From assembly GCA_035353855.1 (NCBI GenBank), contig DAOQAK010000031.1, positions 1 through 46,983 of the forward strand: a DNA stretch of 46,983 nucleotides. The letters are read 5' to 3'. Origin of the DNA: Bacteroidales bacterium. GTDB taxonomy: Bacteria; Bacteroidota; Bacteroidia; Bacteroidales; CG2-30-32-10. Positions 10,001 through 17,217 of this stretch are shown here, piece after piece. The notes under the pieces are model-generated. The model had not been told where the DNA came from and did no database searches. It saw nothing but the letters and a program-made list of their open reading frames with translations. The position numbers and the translations under genes were made by a program. Position 1 is the first letter of the stretch; each line of letters starts with the position of its first letter.

Positions 10001-10366
10001 AAAACGTCTTGCCGTTTCTTTCATTACAGCAAAAGCAGCAGGAAGAATTTCTATGAGGACATCTTCGATTTTTGAAGTAATCGTTTTTTCGATTTTTTCT
10101 ATGCTGGCATAAATCTTTTCTTTCTCTTCATCTTCGATTTCAAGATTATTCTCAATCCGGCTTTTTAATTCCTCAATTTCTTTTTCTTCACCTTGGATAT
10201 GAGATGCTATCTTTGATTTGAATTCATTTGTTTTTTCCCTGAGTCTATCATTGGAAAGCTTACAAATGACTTCGTACTCTTTATGTATTTTATCTACAAG
10301 AGGAAGTAATGCTTTAACATCTTTTTCAGATTTACTTCCGAATAATTTTTTTAAAAACGTTGCCAT
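7058..10366 (-). CDS. secA: Preprotein translocase ATPase SecA
   Basis: SecA is the ATP-driven motor that pushes unfolded preproteins through SecYEG. The 1102-aa length is typical of the enlarged Bacteroidota form. Visible parts are a charged coiled N-terminus (about residues 50-100), Walker A MATGEGKT (191-198), TVNDYLAKRDSEWMG, the DEVDSVLIDDARTPL Walker B region, GMTGTAETEAGEFWDIY, the VGTTSVEISE and NMAGRGTDI helicase motifs, the helical scaffold, and a C-terminal Cys/His zinc site (CPCGSGKKYKVCHG) that binds SecB or phospholipid. A Gly/Ser/Pro-rich linker precedes the zinc tail. It is monocistronic, with a plausible promoter 22 bp upstream. Its role is secretion, including of the T9SS cargo proteins encoded here. 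Confidence 0.98.
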   Translation of the reverse strand: MATFLKKLFGSKSEKDVKALLPLVDKIHKEYEVICKLSNDRLREKTNEFKSKIASHIQGEEKEIEELKSRIENNLEIEDEEKEKIYASIEKIEKTITSKIEDVLIEILPAAFAVMKETARRFKENEWTEVTATQMDRDLAASRPNVEIKDEKAFYKNQWIAGGNLITWDMVHYDVQLIGGIVLHQGKISEMATGEGKTLVATLPTYLNALPGKGVHIVTVNDYLAKRDSEWMGVLFEFHGLKVDCIDKHEPNSDARRKAYLADITYGTNNEFGFDYLRDNMARSTEELVQRKHNYTIVDEVDSVLIDDARTPLIISGPTPKGDKQEFLDMKPIVEKVYNAQRNLVTNILAEAKRLLGDTSNPENEKEGSKLLFRAFRGLPKNKALIKFLSEPGMKVLMQKTENFFLAEQQKNMHIVDDELYFVIDEKNNTIDLTDKGIDFTTSFTDDNKFFIIPDVGAHIAELEKSGIPSQEKLAKKNELLQDFSIKSERIHTVNQLLKAYALFEKDVEYVIMDNKIKIVDEQTGRILEGRRYSDGLHQAIEAKETVKIEAATQTYATITLQNYFRMYSKLAGMTGTAETEAGEFWDIYKLDVVVIPTNKPVIRDDKQDLVHKTKREKYNAVIEDIVALVKAGRPVLVGTTSVEISELLSRMLKIRNIKHNVLNAKLHQKEADIVAEAGRAGTVTIATNMAGRGTDIKLGPGVKDAGGLAIIGTERHESRRVDRQLRGRSGRQGDPGTSQFFVSLEDDLMRLFGSNRIASLMDRMGLKEGEVIQHSMITKAIERAQRKVEENNFGIRKRLLEYDNEMNKQRDVIYTKRHNALFGDKLSIDLSNMMFDVCETMVLDYQEVRDFEGFKFDLLKIYGIETDISEKDFFNMRSDEITERLYVHIRKYYKEKQDFTAQRVYPIIRDVYENHTYRYDNIAVPVTDGMKTLQVLANIKKSYTSKGKEIILSIEKGITLAIIDDAWKEHLRELDDLKQSVQNATYEQKDPLLIYKFESFELFKKMIQKVNKDVISFIFKGNIPLQDSEHVQEAQAPERTDMSKLQTGRSDIGGGGSSEGSSNKPPERKAEPVRVEKKVGRNDPCPCGSGKKYKVCHGKNE

Positions 10367-10387
10367 ATATTAATTAATGATAATGTA

Positions 10388-10421
10388 CAAAAGTACACGA
10401 ATTTGATTAATAAATGTCAAT
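10388..10421 (-). promoter_or_regulatory. Putative secA promoter
   Basis: On the minus strand TACTTTTG (10388-10395) matches the TAnnTTTG -7 element, with ATTG at 10418-10421 as a weak -33 element 22 bp away. Transcription would start about 15 nt before the secA ATG. The -7 element sits inside a GTAC-AAAA-GTAC palindrome. Confidence 0.45.
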
Positions 10422-10442
10422 AAAATAAAAAAGCTGCTATTT

Positions 10443-10557
10443 ATACCGATACGTAACAGGTCGCCGTGGCGACTGCAAAAATAATTTTTCAACAAGCGTT
10501 ACTATCGGCATAACTCGTTCTAATAATTTTTTCAAAATGGATAAGAACGAGTATAAA
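10443..10557 (+). repeat. Structured intergenic repeat, family 1, copy A
   Basis: This is a 115-bp copy of an element also found inverted at 26030-26150 and in diverged form at 19619-19757. It contains three inverted repeats. The outer stem is ATACCGATACGTAAC against GTTACTATCGGCAT, with a one-base bulge. The inner stem is GTCGCC/GGCGAC. The second module is ACTCGTTCT (10513-10521) against AGAACGAGT (10544-10552), a perfect 9-bp stem. It lies 27 bp past the stop of the lipoprotein gene at 10585 and upstream of secA. No coding potential is visible. Confidence 0.8.
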
Positions 10558-10584
10558 AGCAGCTTTGAAAAAGGAAGTATTTTT

Positions 10585-11271
10585 TTAAGAATGTTCTTTC
10601 ACCACATCTTTAAGAGTTACACTTCTCTTTTTAAGTTCAATGCGGCATTTCGAGAAATTATTAACGGGCCATCCCTGCCACAGAACATAATTTCCGTAAT
10701 TGTCTTTAGTGTTATATACAGCAGTAGTTTGGCTGTCGAATTCCCAATACATCATATCGCCGGTAGCATCGAAATCAACTTTTACATCCATAAATTTATG
10801 ATAAATAACCAGGTCGAGGTAATCCTGTGTGATACCTAGTAAATCCAGTAATGTTGTTAAAGCTTTCTGACCGGGAAGCCCTTCGAGTTTCATTTCAATG
10901 GTAAATCGTTCTTGCTGACCTCCGCCAATAAAGAATTCCCCTCCATTATTAAAATCAAGGCTAAGATAATTGAAGGTCTGATCAATTTGTGATGCTATGG
11001 TTGTGTATTTATTGTCGCCATAAACGATATACATGAATAATGGTCCTGCCGTTGACGATACCGAATTATCACTTACTAAATAGAAAGCCACTACCGGAAA
11101 TTCAACTTTACTGGTAATGTTGGTGCCTTGTTCATTATAAACTGCGGTAACTTCCCAAACTCCTTCCATTTTTGTTTTGGTAGGAGTTTCATCTTTAAGA
11201 CATGAAGAGAAGAAAATAAAAAATATAACAAAGCTTAATGGTTTTAAAAGTACGATTCTGCGCTTTTTCAT
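10585..11271 (-). CDS. Hypothetical lipoprotein, possibly lipocalin-like
   Basis: This 228-aa predicted lipoprotein has a basic N-terminus, a hydrophobic segment, and the lipobox FFSSC with the acylated Cys near residue 25, followed by acidic/Lys-rich LKDETPTKTK. The mature protein begins with MEGVWEVTAVYNEQG, a pattern common in lipocalin-like beta-barrel lipoproteins of Bacteroidota, and is otherwise beta-rich with many aromatic residues. No catalytic motif is visible. It stands alone: the next minus-strand gene upstream (DUF2795) is separated by a strong terminator. Function unknown; outer-membrane or periplasmic location inferred from the lipobox. Confidence 0.75.
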   Translation of the reverse strand: MKKRRIVLLKPLSFVIFFIFFSSCLKDETPTKTKMEGVWEVTAVYNEQGTNITSKVEFPVVAFYLVSDNSVSSTAGPLFMYIVYGDNKYTTIASQIDQTFNYLSLDFNNGGEFFIGGGQQERFTIEMKLEGLPGQKALTTLLDLLGITQDYLDLVIYHKFMDVKVDFDATGDMMYWEFDSQTTAVYNTKDNYGNYVLWQGWPVNNFSKCRIELKKRSVTLKDVVKEHS

Positions 11272-11378
11272 AAGAGGTGGTATTAAATTCAGCGTATAAA
11301 TTTACAAAAAAAATGCCATTATATGAGTAGTGTAGATATTTGGATAGACAGTATTTTTATAGCAATTATTGGAAAAAT

Positions 11379-11405
11379 AAAAAGCCGTAGGTCATACGGC
11401 TTTTT
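11379..11405. terminator. Bidirectional intrinsic terminator
   Basis: AAAGCCGTA (11381-11389) and TACGGCTTT (11395-11403) form a perfect 9-bp stem with the 5-nt loop GGTCA. It is A-rich on the left and T-rich on the right, so it would work on both strands. It lies 9 bp past the stop of the DUF2795 gene on the minus strand and separates that gene from the lipoprotein gene. Confidence 0.85.
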
Positions 11406-11413
11406 TTAAATTT

Positions 11414-11635
11414 TTAATATTCATCTTCATGAAAGAAGAAATCTTCTTTCGTAGGATAATCGGGCCAGATATCTTCGATGCTTTCGTAGACCTCACCTTC
11501 GTCCTCTATTTCCTGGAGGTTTTCAATAACTTCCATAGGTGCGCCTGAACGAACTGCATAATCTATCAATTCTTCTTTGGTAGCGGGCCAAGGGGCATCT
11601 TCCAGCTTCGATGCTAATTCAAGTGTCCAATACAT
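11414..11635 (-). CDS. DUF2795 family protein
   Basis: This small acidic 73-aa protein has the family's opening MYWTLELASKLEDAPWPAT and the KEELIDYAVRSGAP segment, which is strongly conserved in short Bacteroidota proteins annotated as DUF2795. No enzymatic motif is seen and the biochemical role is unknown. The C-terminal half is very acidic and aromatic (DIWPDYPTKEDFFFHEDEY). It is a monocistronic gene with its own good promoter and a strong terminator, suggesting a constitutively expressed housekeeping protein. Confidence 0.85.
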   Translation of the reverse strand: MYWTLELASKLEDAPWPATKEELIDYAVRSGAPMEVIENLQEIEDEGEVYESIEDIWPDYPTKEDFFFHEDEY

Positions 11636-11654
11636 ATGGTTAAGTAATTTTGTG

Positions 11655-11685
11655 CAAAAATAATCTTTATAACATAAAAGTCAAG
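11655..11685 (-). promoter_or_regulatory. Promoter of the DUF2795 gene
   Basis: On the minus strand TATTTTTG (11655-11662) matches TAnnTTTG, and CTTG (11682-11685) lies exactly 19 bp upstream as a near-match to the TTTG -33 element. The expected start gives a leader of about 15-20 nt before the ATG at 11635. Confidence 0.55.
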
Positions 11686-11803
11686 AGAAAAAAATAAAAA
11701 CCTTGATTATTTTTCAACAGAATAATTAATATATTGTTTTTGAATGTGTTAATATTTATGAAATTGCGGTATCGATAAAGCGCTTAAAATTGTATAAAAA
11801 ATT

Positions 11804-12259
11804 CTAAGTTATTATTTTAACCCTGATGGCATTCAATCCTTTTGGTCCTGACTCAGTTTCAAAAGTAACTTTATCATTTTCTTTTATCCTGTCAATCAAT
11901 CCATTTATATGGACAAATATGCTTTCCTGCGTTTCATGGTCTTTAATAAAACCATAGCCTTTTGAATCATTAAAAAATGTAACAGTACCTTTTCTTATTA
12001 TATCAAGGGGTTCGATGTCTTCTTTTTTCGAGATACTAATTCTGATGTCTTCTGTTTTAATTGTATTCTTTATATTCGGATCGGGTGGAGTGGAAGTAAT
12101 ATTGCCGTTATGATCAACGTAAGCAAACATTTCTTCGAGACTTTTACCTTTATCAGAGTTGGCTTTGCGTTCTTCTTTTTTTTGTTCTTTCTCTTTTTTC
12201 TTTTTTTCTCTATTTTTTTCTTTTTCCCTTTTATTGAATGTTTCGTGTGATCTACCCAT
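11804..12259 (-). CDS. Cold-shock-domain protein with Lys/Glu-rich N-terminal tail
   Basis: This is a predicted single-stranded nucleic-acid-binding protein. Residues 88-151 form a cold-shock domain, with RNP1 KGYGFIK at 100-106 and RNP2 IFVHI at 114-118. Unlike classical Csp proteins (about 65-70 aa), it carries an 87-residue extension. The first 40 residues of this are almost purely Lys/Glu/Arg, probably a charged helix. The middle part (EEMFAYVDHNGNITSTPPDP) resembles a short tail motif seen in other Bacteroidota Csp-like proteins. It likely acts as an RNA chaperone. The gene stands alone with a leader of about 60 nt, which could allow cold-responsive control, though no structure was established. 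Confidence 0.88.
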   Translation of the reverse strand: MGRSHETFNKREKEKNREKKKKEKEQKKEERKANSDKGKSLEEMFAYVDHNGNITSTPPDPNIKNTIKTEDIRISISKKEDIEPLDIIRKGTVTFFNDSKGYGFIKDHETQESIFVHINGLIDRIKENDKVTFETESGPKGLNAIRVKIIT

Positions 12260-12325
12260 AATTTATTTTTAGTGATTTTTTTGTATAAAAAGCAAACCCT
12301 GAATTTAGGAATAACTTATTTTTTG

Positions 12326-12359
12326 CAAAGATAACAAATTATAGGGAATGGAACACAAA
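12326..12359 (-). promoter_or_regulatory. Putative promoter of the cold-shock-domain gene
   Basis: On the minus strand TATCTTTG (12326-12333) is an exact TAnnTTTG match, with TTTG at 12356-12359. The 22-bp spacing is slightly longer than the usual 19-21. The predicted leader is about 60 nt. Confidence 0.45.
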
Positions 12360-12444
12360 ACACCGCTTAGGACTGCTGTGGCTGTATTTGCTAATGATTG
12401 AATAATAAAATTCCAGTAATGATAATATTTCTTGGTAATGTTTT

Positions 12445-13491
12445 TTAGCTTTCATCTTTATAATAAATTTTATAATATTTTCGTCCGTCCTTCTCAACGC
12501 CTTGTTCTATCAGCTCTCTGTCGCCATGAATATAAATGTGAAAGTTCTTATCCAGTTTCAAAACACTTTTAAAAATGCGTGCTTGTTTTTTTACAGCTTG
12601 TGATGAAATCTCAAAACTATCGTTCAGGCTTAATTCGTTGTCTCCCCTGTATATTTCATCAAAGTTTCGGAATGATTTTATAATTCCTGTATCCTGGAAA
12701 ACTTCTTTTTCAAATTCTTTCTTTTCGAATGTTTCGTGTGTTTTGAAATAATCAACGGAGCGGTTCAGCAAGTCAATCTGGTCGGCTTTGCTCACTTCAA
12801 ATTCGTCCGACAATTGTTTCGTCACGAAGTTTTTTGCAATGGTCAGGAATTCTTTTGTTTGGTGGAATTCATTACGGATTGGTGTTATATTCAGAAAATC
12901 ATCTCTCCAATACTGTGCTTCCAGTGATTTATTGGCATTATCAACAATCACTATTTTATAACCTTTTTCACGTTCGGTATTAAATATGATGCAAGCCTTA
13001 TCAATTCCTTTTACTTCAAAACCATAATCATGCTGAATGACAAATTTTGATTTGTGGTTTATCATTTTAATGAAAGGGACATCTGTTTCTGATTTAAAAA
13101 TCCCAATAGCTTCAACCATCTCATTATCTATTTCAACATCTGTAAAGTATGCAACATTCAATTCCCCTTCCTTTATTTTCGGGTGAGTTGATTGTTCATA
13201 AAGAAGTTTGGCAATATTCTGTGATGCCTCTATGAATGATTTAGGTTCAGAAAAAATTCCTTTGACTATTGTATAAACTTCATTTAAATTAAGTTTTACG
13301 GAATGTGTAAATGAAAATAATTCTTCAGTTTTTATTGGCAGTAAAAAATATGTTAGCAGTAGGTCTTTGGTGTCGGAAGCAAGGGCCGATACTTCGTCAG
13401 AAAGTGTGAGCTTTTCTTCTCGCTGCTTATTGCCAACATGATGGGTAATTAAATATTGAAGTTCTAATTGTGTGAAATCTAAATTCGTCAT
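12445..13491 (-). CDS. Nucleoid-associated protein, NdpA (YejK)-like
   Basis: This 348-aa soluble protein matches the NA37/NdpA family in length and in scattered motifs: the opening with an ITHHVGNK-type segment, KLLYEQSTHPKIKEGELNVAYF, the central hydrophobic strand FVIQHDYGFEVKGIDKACIIFN, and a C-terminal helical region rich in Lys and Glu. E. coli YejK associates with the nucleoid, but the molecular role in Bacteroidota is not known. There is no membrane segment or signal peptide. It is a single gene between intergenic gaps of 144-185 bp. Family assignment rests on overall pattern rather than a catalytic motif, so it is moderately confident. Confidence 0.68.
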   Translation of the reverse strand: MTNLDFTQLELQYLITHHVGNKQREEKLTLSDEVSALASDTKDLLLTYFLLPIKTEELFSFTHSVKLNLNEVYTIVKGIFSEPKSFIEASQNIAKLLYEQSTHPKIKEGELNVAYFTDVEIDNEMVEAIGIFKSETDVPFIKMINHKSKFVIQHDYGFEVKGIDKACIIFNTEREKGYKIVIVDNANKSLEAQYWRDDFLNITPIRNEFHQTKEFLTIAKNFVTKQLSDEFEVSKADQIDLLNRSVDYFKTHETFEKKEFEKEVFQDTGIIKSFRNFDEIYRGDNELSLNDSFEISSQAVKKQARIFKSVLKLDKNFHIYIHGDRELIEQGVEKDGRKYYKIYYKDES

Positions 13492-13635
13492 GGCGTATGG
13501 TGTGTGTTATATTAATTGTCGAAGTTTTTTATTCCTTATTATGGGTTGCTTTAATAATAAATGGGTTGTATATTTTGTAATTAAATTTAGGAATAATAAA
13601 CTTTCTTAATGATTTGAAAGAAGGCATTTATAAAT

Positions 13636-14541
13636 TTATTTATAAGTGATAAATTTACCCCAACTTCTTTTTTTAGCTTTCAAATTTGTAAGCTTATAAA
13701 TATAAATGCCAGGCTTAAATTGTTGTATATTTATAGTGATTTTATTTTCAGTAATGTTATTAATATAAAGTTGTATCCTACTGTGAATATCGTAAATTGC
13801 AAGTTGAAAAGGTTCTGCATTAGGATTATCAAATCCGATTGTAATAAAATCTTTTGATGGATTTGGATATATTTTTGATTTAACAGGACTGAAATGAGTT
13901 TCAGAAATCCCTTCAACAAAATCCTGAATACATAAATCATCGAACATTAAACCATTAAGATTATTATCAATACTATCACTTATAAAAGTAAAGCGATATA
14001 ATAATGTATCACCAATATTAACATTGAATACGGAACCATTATCTGCCAGTACAACATCAAAATATTTACATCCTCCTGAACGTCCCGTAAGGACAGGCTT
14101 TTGAGAGAACCATGTTATGCTAGCATTATAAACACTATCATTAATCAAATCTATCCATGTTGTTCCATTATCAGGTGAAAATTCTATTTTTCCAAAATCT
14201 TTTAATGAATCGGTTTCGCAATAAAATTTCCCCTGAAACATTTTACATCCGTAGATATCGCCAAATGTTGCCGTGTTTTTTATAATAAAAACAGAATGAT
14301 TATTTATTGGATATGGATTAATTGTATCTGTAATTATAGTACGGGACGGGTATGCAGTATCGATGATTTGTTTTTGAGTTTTTCCAATTTGCCAGATATT
14401 TTGAGAATAATTAATGGTATCAATTGTTAAACGACACATGCATAAAGTATCATCAAAATTCAAACAATAATTATCGCAAGGTAATTGAGCATATATTGTG
14501 TGAATATTTAATGCAAATAAAAAAATAATTAGTTTTCTCAT
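13636..14541 (-). CDS. Secreted protein with T9SS type A sorting domain
   Basis: This 301-aa exported protein has a Sec signal peptide (MRKLIIFLFALNIHTIYAQ, cleavage about residue 19), a Cys-containing mature N-terminus (CDNYCLNFDDTLCMC), a beta-rich central region with FSPDNGTTWIDL and a late FDDLCIQDF strand typical of jelly-roll (choice-of-anchor J / MAM-like) domains, and a C-terminal sorting domain (KIYPNPSKDFITI, then LAIYDIHSR, then FKPGIYIYKLT). It would cross the outer membrane by the type IX system and be anchored or released at the surface. No enzyme motif is visible. It lies head to head with the PAP2 gene. Confidence 0.82.
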   Translation of the reverse strand: MRKLIIFLFALNIHTIYAQLPCDNYCLNFDDTLCMCRLTIDTINYSQNIWQIGKTQKQIIDTAYPSRTIITDTINPYPINNHSVFIIKNTATFGDIYGCKMFQGKFYCETDSLKDFGKIEFSPDNGTTWIDLINDSVYNASITWFSQKPVLTGRSGGCKYFDVVLADNGSVFNVNIGDTLLYRFTFISDSIDNNLNGLMFDDLCIQDFVEGISETHFSPVKSKIYPNPSKDFITIGFDNPNAEPFQLAIYDIHSRIQLYINNITENKITINIQQFKPGIYIYKLTNLKAKKRSWGKFITYK

Positions 14542-14630
14542 AGTTTTATTTTTATTTTAAGCAATATTAATGCAACGAGAACAAAACAAATATAAATATA
14601 TTTAAGGAACCCAATTAATGATTTTAACTT

Positions 14631-14661
14631 TTTGCAATGATGTGTAAACATTTTACCTTTA
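14631..14661 (+). promoter_or_regulatory. Promoter of the PAP2 gene
   Basis: TTTG (14631-14634), exactly 19 bp, then TACCTTTA (14654-14661) closely matches the Bacteroidota sigma-A consensus, with only the last base off. The ATG follows 18 bp downstream, leaving a short leader. Confidence 0.6.
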
Positions 14662-14679
14662 CAAAAAAAATTTCTATAA

Positions 14680-15273
14680 ATGCTCGATAGAATAATTAAT
14701 ATAGATAAAGAATTGTTGCTTTTCTTTAACGGCATGCATAACTCTTTTGCCGATATTATGATGTATTGGATTAGCGATAAATTTATCTGGATTCCTTTTT
14801 ATGTTTTTCTTTTATATAAAATTATCAGGATTTATAAATTGAGAACGATTGATGTTATTATAGGTATTGCTATACTGATTACAGCAAGCGATCAGATTTC
14901 GGTTCATTGCTTTAAAGATGTGTTTCAACGTTTGCGTCCTTGCCAGGATCCATCAATGCAAGGGCTTGTTCATTTGGTAAATGGCGAATGCGGAGGCTTA
15001 TACAGTTTTGTTTCATCGCATGCTGCAAATACTTTTGCATTAGCATTTTTCTTAATCAGTGTTCTGGGAAAAAAAATAAGATGGATTACTTCGGTAATGA
15101 TTATTTGGGCAACTGTAGTTTCATTTTCGCGTGTGTATCTTGGGGTACATTATCCGTTTGATGTTTTGTGCGGAGCAATATTAGGAATGATAATAGGTTT
15201 GCTTATCGGAAAAATTTTCAATTGGTATTTTCGAAAATTTGTTTTGAAGGAGACGCGGATTAACGCGGATTAA
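14680..15273 (+). CDS. PAP2-family membrane phosphatase
   Basis: This integral membrane phosphatase probably dephosphorylates undecaprenyl pyrophosphate or another lipid phosphate on the periplasmic side. All three PAP2 signature motifs are present in the 197-aa protein: KDVFQRLRP (motif 1), SSHAANT (motif 2, general-acid His) and SRVYLGVHYPFDV (motif 3, nucleophilic His). About five to six hydrophobic helices surround them, the expected topology. The gene ends inside a short 10-bp tandem repeat that encodes the last residues and contains the stop codon. Recycling of undecaprenyl carrier is the most common role for this size class and would support glycan synthesis, but phosphatidylglycerophosphate phosphatase activity is an alternative. 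Confidence 0.87.
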   Translation: MLDRIINIDKELLLFFNGMHNSFADIMMYWISDKFIWIPFYVFLLYKIIRIYKLRTIDVIIGIAILITASDQISVHCFKDVFQRLRPCQDPSMQGLVHLVNGECGGLYSFVSSHAANTFALAFFLISVLGKKIRWITSVMIIWATVVSFSRVYLGVHYPFDVLCGAILGMIIGLLIGKIFNWYFRKFVLKETRINAD

Positions 15274-15280
15274 CGCGGAT
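15253..15280 (+). repeat. Short tandem repeat of TAACGCGGAT
   Basis: Three near-perfect 10-bp units overlap the 3' end of the PAP2 gene; its TAA stop is the first three bases of the third unit. The first unit begins AGACGCGGAT. It is followed by a degenerate stretch of AAGT/CTTACTACT-type words to about 15360. Confidence 0.8.
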
Positions 15281-15369
15281 TTAAAAGGATTGTAAGACCC
15301 TGGATACAAGTCTCAAGTTCCAAGTCCCAACTTACTACTTGCAACTTACTACTTACTACTAATGTCTTT

Positions 15370-16650
15370 CTATTCTTTTCCCTTAAATGGTCTTATAATC
15401 AGTCGTAGTGTGCGGTCGTAACTTATGTAATTCCAGAACCAGTCGAAAAATGTAAAAACTTTATTCCTGAACCCAATGATTGCCATCAGGTGTATGAAAA
15501 GCCAAATGAGCCAGGCAAGCATTCCCTGGAATTTTATTTTTCCTATATCGGCAACAGCTTTATTTCTGCCTATTGTAGCCATTGAGCCTTTATCAAAATA
15601 TTTGAATTCAATTAAAGGTTCTTTTCTTTTTAATTTTAATAGATTTTTTGCAATCAGTTTGCCTTGTTGCATTGCTACTGATGCGACCATAGGATGTCCT
15701 TTGGGTGTTGTGTTCGAAATGAATGCAGCTACATCGCCTGCCACGAAAATATTTTCAAATCCTTCAATTTGATTATATGAATTTATATGGTAACGATTTC
15801 CGTGAATAATGGTACTTCCTGGTAACCCCTGTATTGTAGCGCCTTTCACGCCGGCTGACCATAAAAGTATTTTCGCATTGATTTCTCTTCCATCATTAGT
15901 ATAAACTTTTTCACCATCAAAATTTTTCAAAAAAGTATTCAGCCATATTTCAACTCCCATGCGGGAAAGATAGTCGTATGCTTTTTTTGAAGCCTGTTCT
16001 GACATTACTCCCAAAAGCCTGTTGCTTCCTTCAAGTAAATAAATTTCCATGTTTGAAATATTCAGTTCAGGATAATCTTTTGCCAGCACATGTTTTTTTA
16101 ATTCTGCAAGTGCACCGGCCATTTCAACTCCTGTCGGGCCACCACCGGCTATTACAAAAGTCATGTATGCCTTACGCTTTTCAAGGTCTTCAATGTGTGT
16201 TGCTTCTTCGAAGTTTTGTAGAAGTATGCTGCGAATATCAAGTGCCTGCGGGATATTCTTCATTTGCATCGATTTCTGTTCAAGTAATTTGTTTCCGAAA
16301 AAATTACTTTCGCTGCCGGTTGCAATTACTAAATAATCGTAGCGAATGCATCCTATTGATGTGCATAGTTCTTTTTTTTCCGCATCAATCTTGTTTACTT
16401 CAGCCATGCGGAAAAAAACATTTTTAAAATGTTTAATATATCTTCTTAACGGGTAAGCAATAGAGCCGACTTCAAGCCCGCTTGTAGCAACCTCATACAG
16501 CAATGGTTGAAATGTATGATAATTATTTCTGTCGAGAAGAACTACCTGAAATTCGTTTTGGTCAACATGTTTTATCAGCGACAATCCTGCGAAACCGCCG
16601 CCAATTACTACAACCCTGGGTAGCGCTGATGATGGTACATTAATATTCAT
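15370..16650 (-). CDS. ndh: Type II NADH dehydrogenase (NDH-2) / FAD-dependent oxidoreductase
   Basis: This 426-aa monotopic membrane flavoprotein is predicted to pass electrons from NADH to quinone without proton pumping. The first Rossmann fold binds FAD (VVVIGGGFAGL, residues 13-23), followed by the NYHTFQPLLYEVATSGLE loop characteristic of NDH-2. The second Rossmann fold binds NAD (FVIAGGGPTGVEMAG, 165-179). The second FAD contact is NIFVAGDVAAF at 300-310. A C-terminal tryptophan-rich hydrophobic segment (about 370-400) would anchor it to the inner membrane. It is the second gene of a two-gene operon, 9 bp after a flavin-binding PNPOx-like gene. Confidence 0.9.
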   Translation of the reverse strand: MNINVPSSALPRVVVIGGGFAGLSLIKHVDQNEFQVVLLDRNNYHTFQPLLYEVATSGLEVGSIAYPLRRYIKHFKNVFFRMAEVNKIDAEKKELCTSIGCIRYDYLVIATGSESNFFGNKLLEQKSMQMKNIPQALDIRSILLQNFEEATHIEDLEKRKAYMTFVIAGGGPTGVEMAGALAELKKHVLAKDYPELNISNMEIYLLEGSNRLLGVMSEQASKKAYDYLSRMGVEIWLNTFLKNFDGEKVYTNDGREINAKILLWSAGVKGATIQGLPGSTIIHGNRYHINSYNQIEGFENIFVAGDVAAFISNTTPKGHPMVASVAMQQGKLIAKNLLKLKRKEPLIEFKYFDKGSMATIGRNKAVADIGKIKFQGMLAWLIWLFIHLMAIIGFRNKVFTFFDWFWNYISYDRTLRLIIRPFKGKE

Positions 16651-16659
16651 AACTTTTTG

Positions 16660-17133
16660 TTAACTTAAATTTCCGAATTCTTTTGCAGTCATTTCGTCAA
16701 TTTCAACTTTGAAAAGAAAAACATTTTTTATTGCCGGTTCCGAATATGTGAAATCTTTTTTTACATATTGCTGCATGATGATATTCATGGCTTCGATTTT
16801 CTTATCAATATCTTCAATAAACACTACTTTGCCGTAACAGATAACACTTTTATAGCTCATGATGTAACTGCATGCTACGTTTTCACTCTGACAACTTAGT
16901 TTATAACCATTACTGAATGCAACACATACACGATTATTTTTTTTGAGTATATCAATTTTTCTTCCGGCTTGCCCTGAATGCAGGTAAATGCATTTGTCTT
17001 TATAACCAAAATTAAATGGTAAAACATAAGGCATATTATTTTCATCAACCATTGCAACATGACAGCATTCGCATTTGCTTATGATGTCGTCCATTTCCCA
17101 TTGTTTGGTAATGATTCTTCTTTTTTTCGGCAT
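16660..17133 (-). CDS. Pyridoxamine 5'-phosphate oxidase-like flavin-binding protein (NimA-like)
   Basis: This 157-aa split-beta-barrel protein probably binds FMN (or F420/heme). Its pattern is the NimA/PNPOx-like type found widely in anaerobes: an early Cys/His segment (KCECCHVAMVDENNMPYVLPFNFGY), the strand CIYLHSGQAGRKIDILKKN, then VCVAFSNGY and a late YGKVVFIED. Related proteins reduce nitro groups or act as small-molecule oxidoreductases, but the substrate is unknown. It is the first gene of an operon with NDH-2, driven by a near-perfect promoter. This suggests a redox role, although co-transcription alone does not prove it. Confidence 0.8.
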   Translation of the reverse strand: MPKKRRIITKQWEMDDIISKCECCHVAMVDENNMPYVLPFNFGYKDKCIYLHSGQAGRKIDILKKNNRVCVAFSNGYKLSCQSENVACSYIMSYKSVICYGKVVFIEDIDKKIEAMNIIMQQYVKKDFTYSEPAIKNVFLFKVEIDEMTAKEFGNLS

Positions 17134-17146
17134 AAGCTTTTTTTTA

Positions 17147-17177
17147 CAAAGATATTTCTTTAAAAATCTAAAACAAA
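17147..17177 (-). promoter_or_regulatory. Consensus Bacteroidota promoter for the flavoprotein-ndh operon
   Basis: On the minus strand TTTG (17174-17177), exactly 19 bp, then TATCTTTG (17147-17154) is a perfect match to the sigma-A consensus TTTG-N19-TAnnTTTG. The predicted start lies about 7-8 nt before the ATG at 17133. It is the best promoter in the window and supports the phylum assignment. Confidence 0.7.
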
Positions 17178-17217
17178 ATCACAAAAAATTTGTTACTTTG
17201 AATGAAAATTAAATTTT

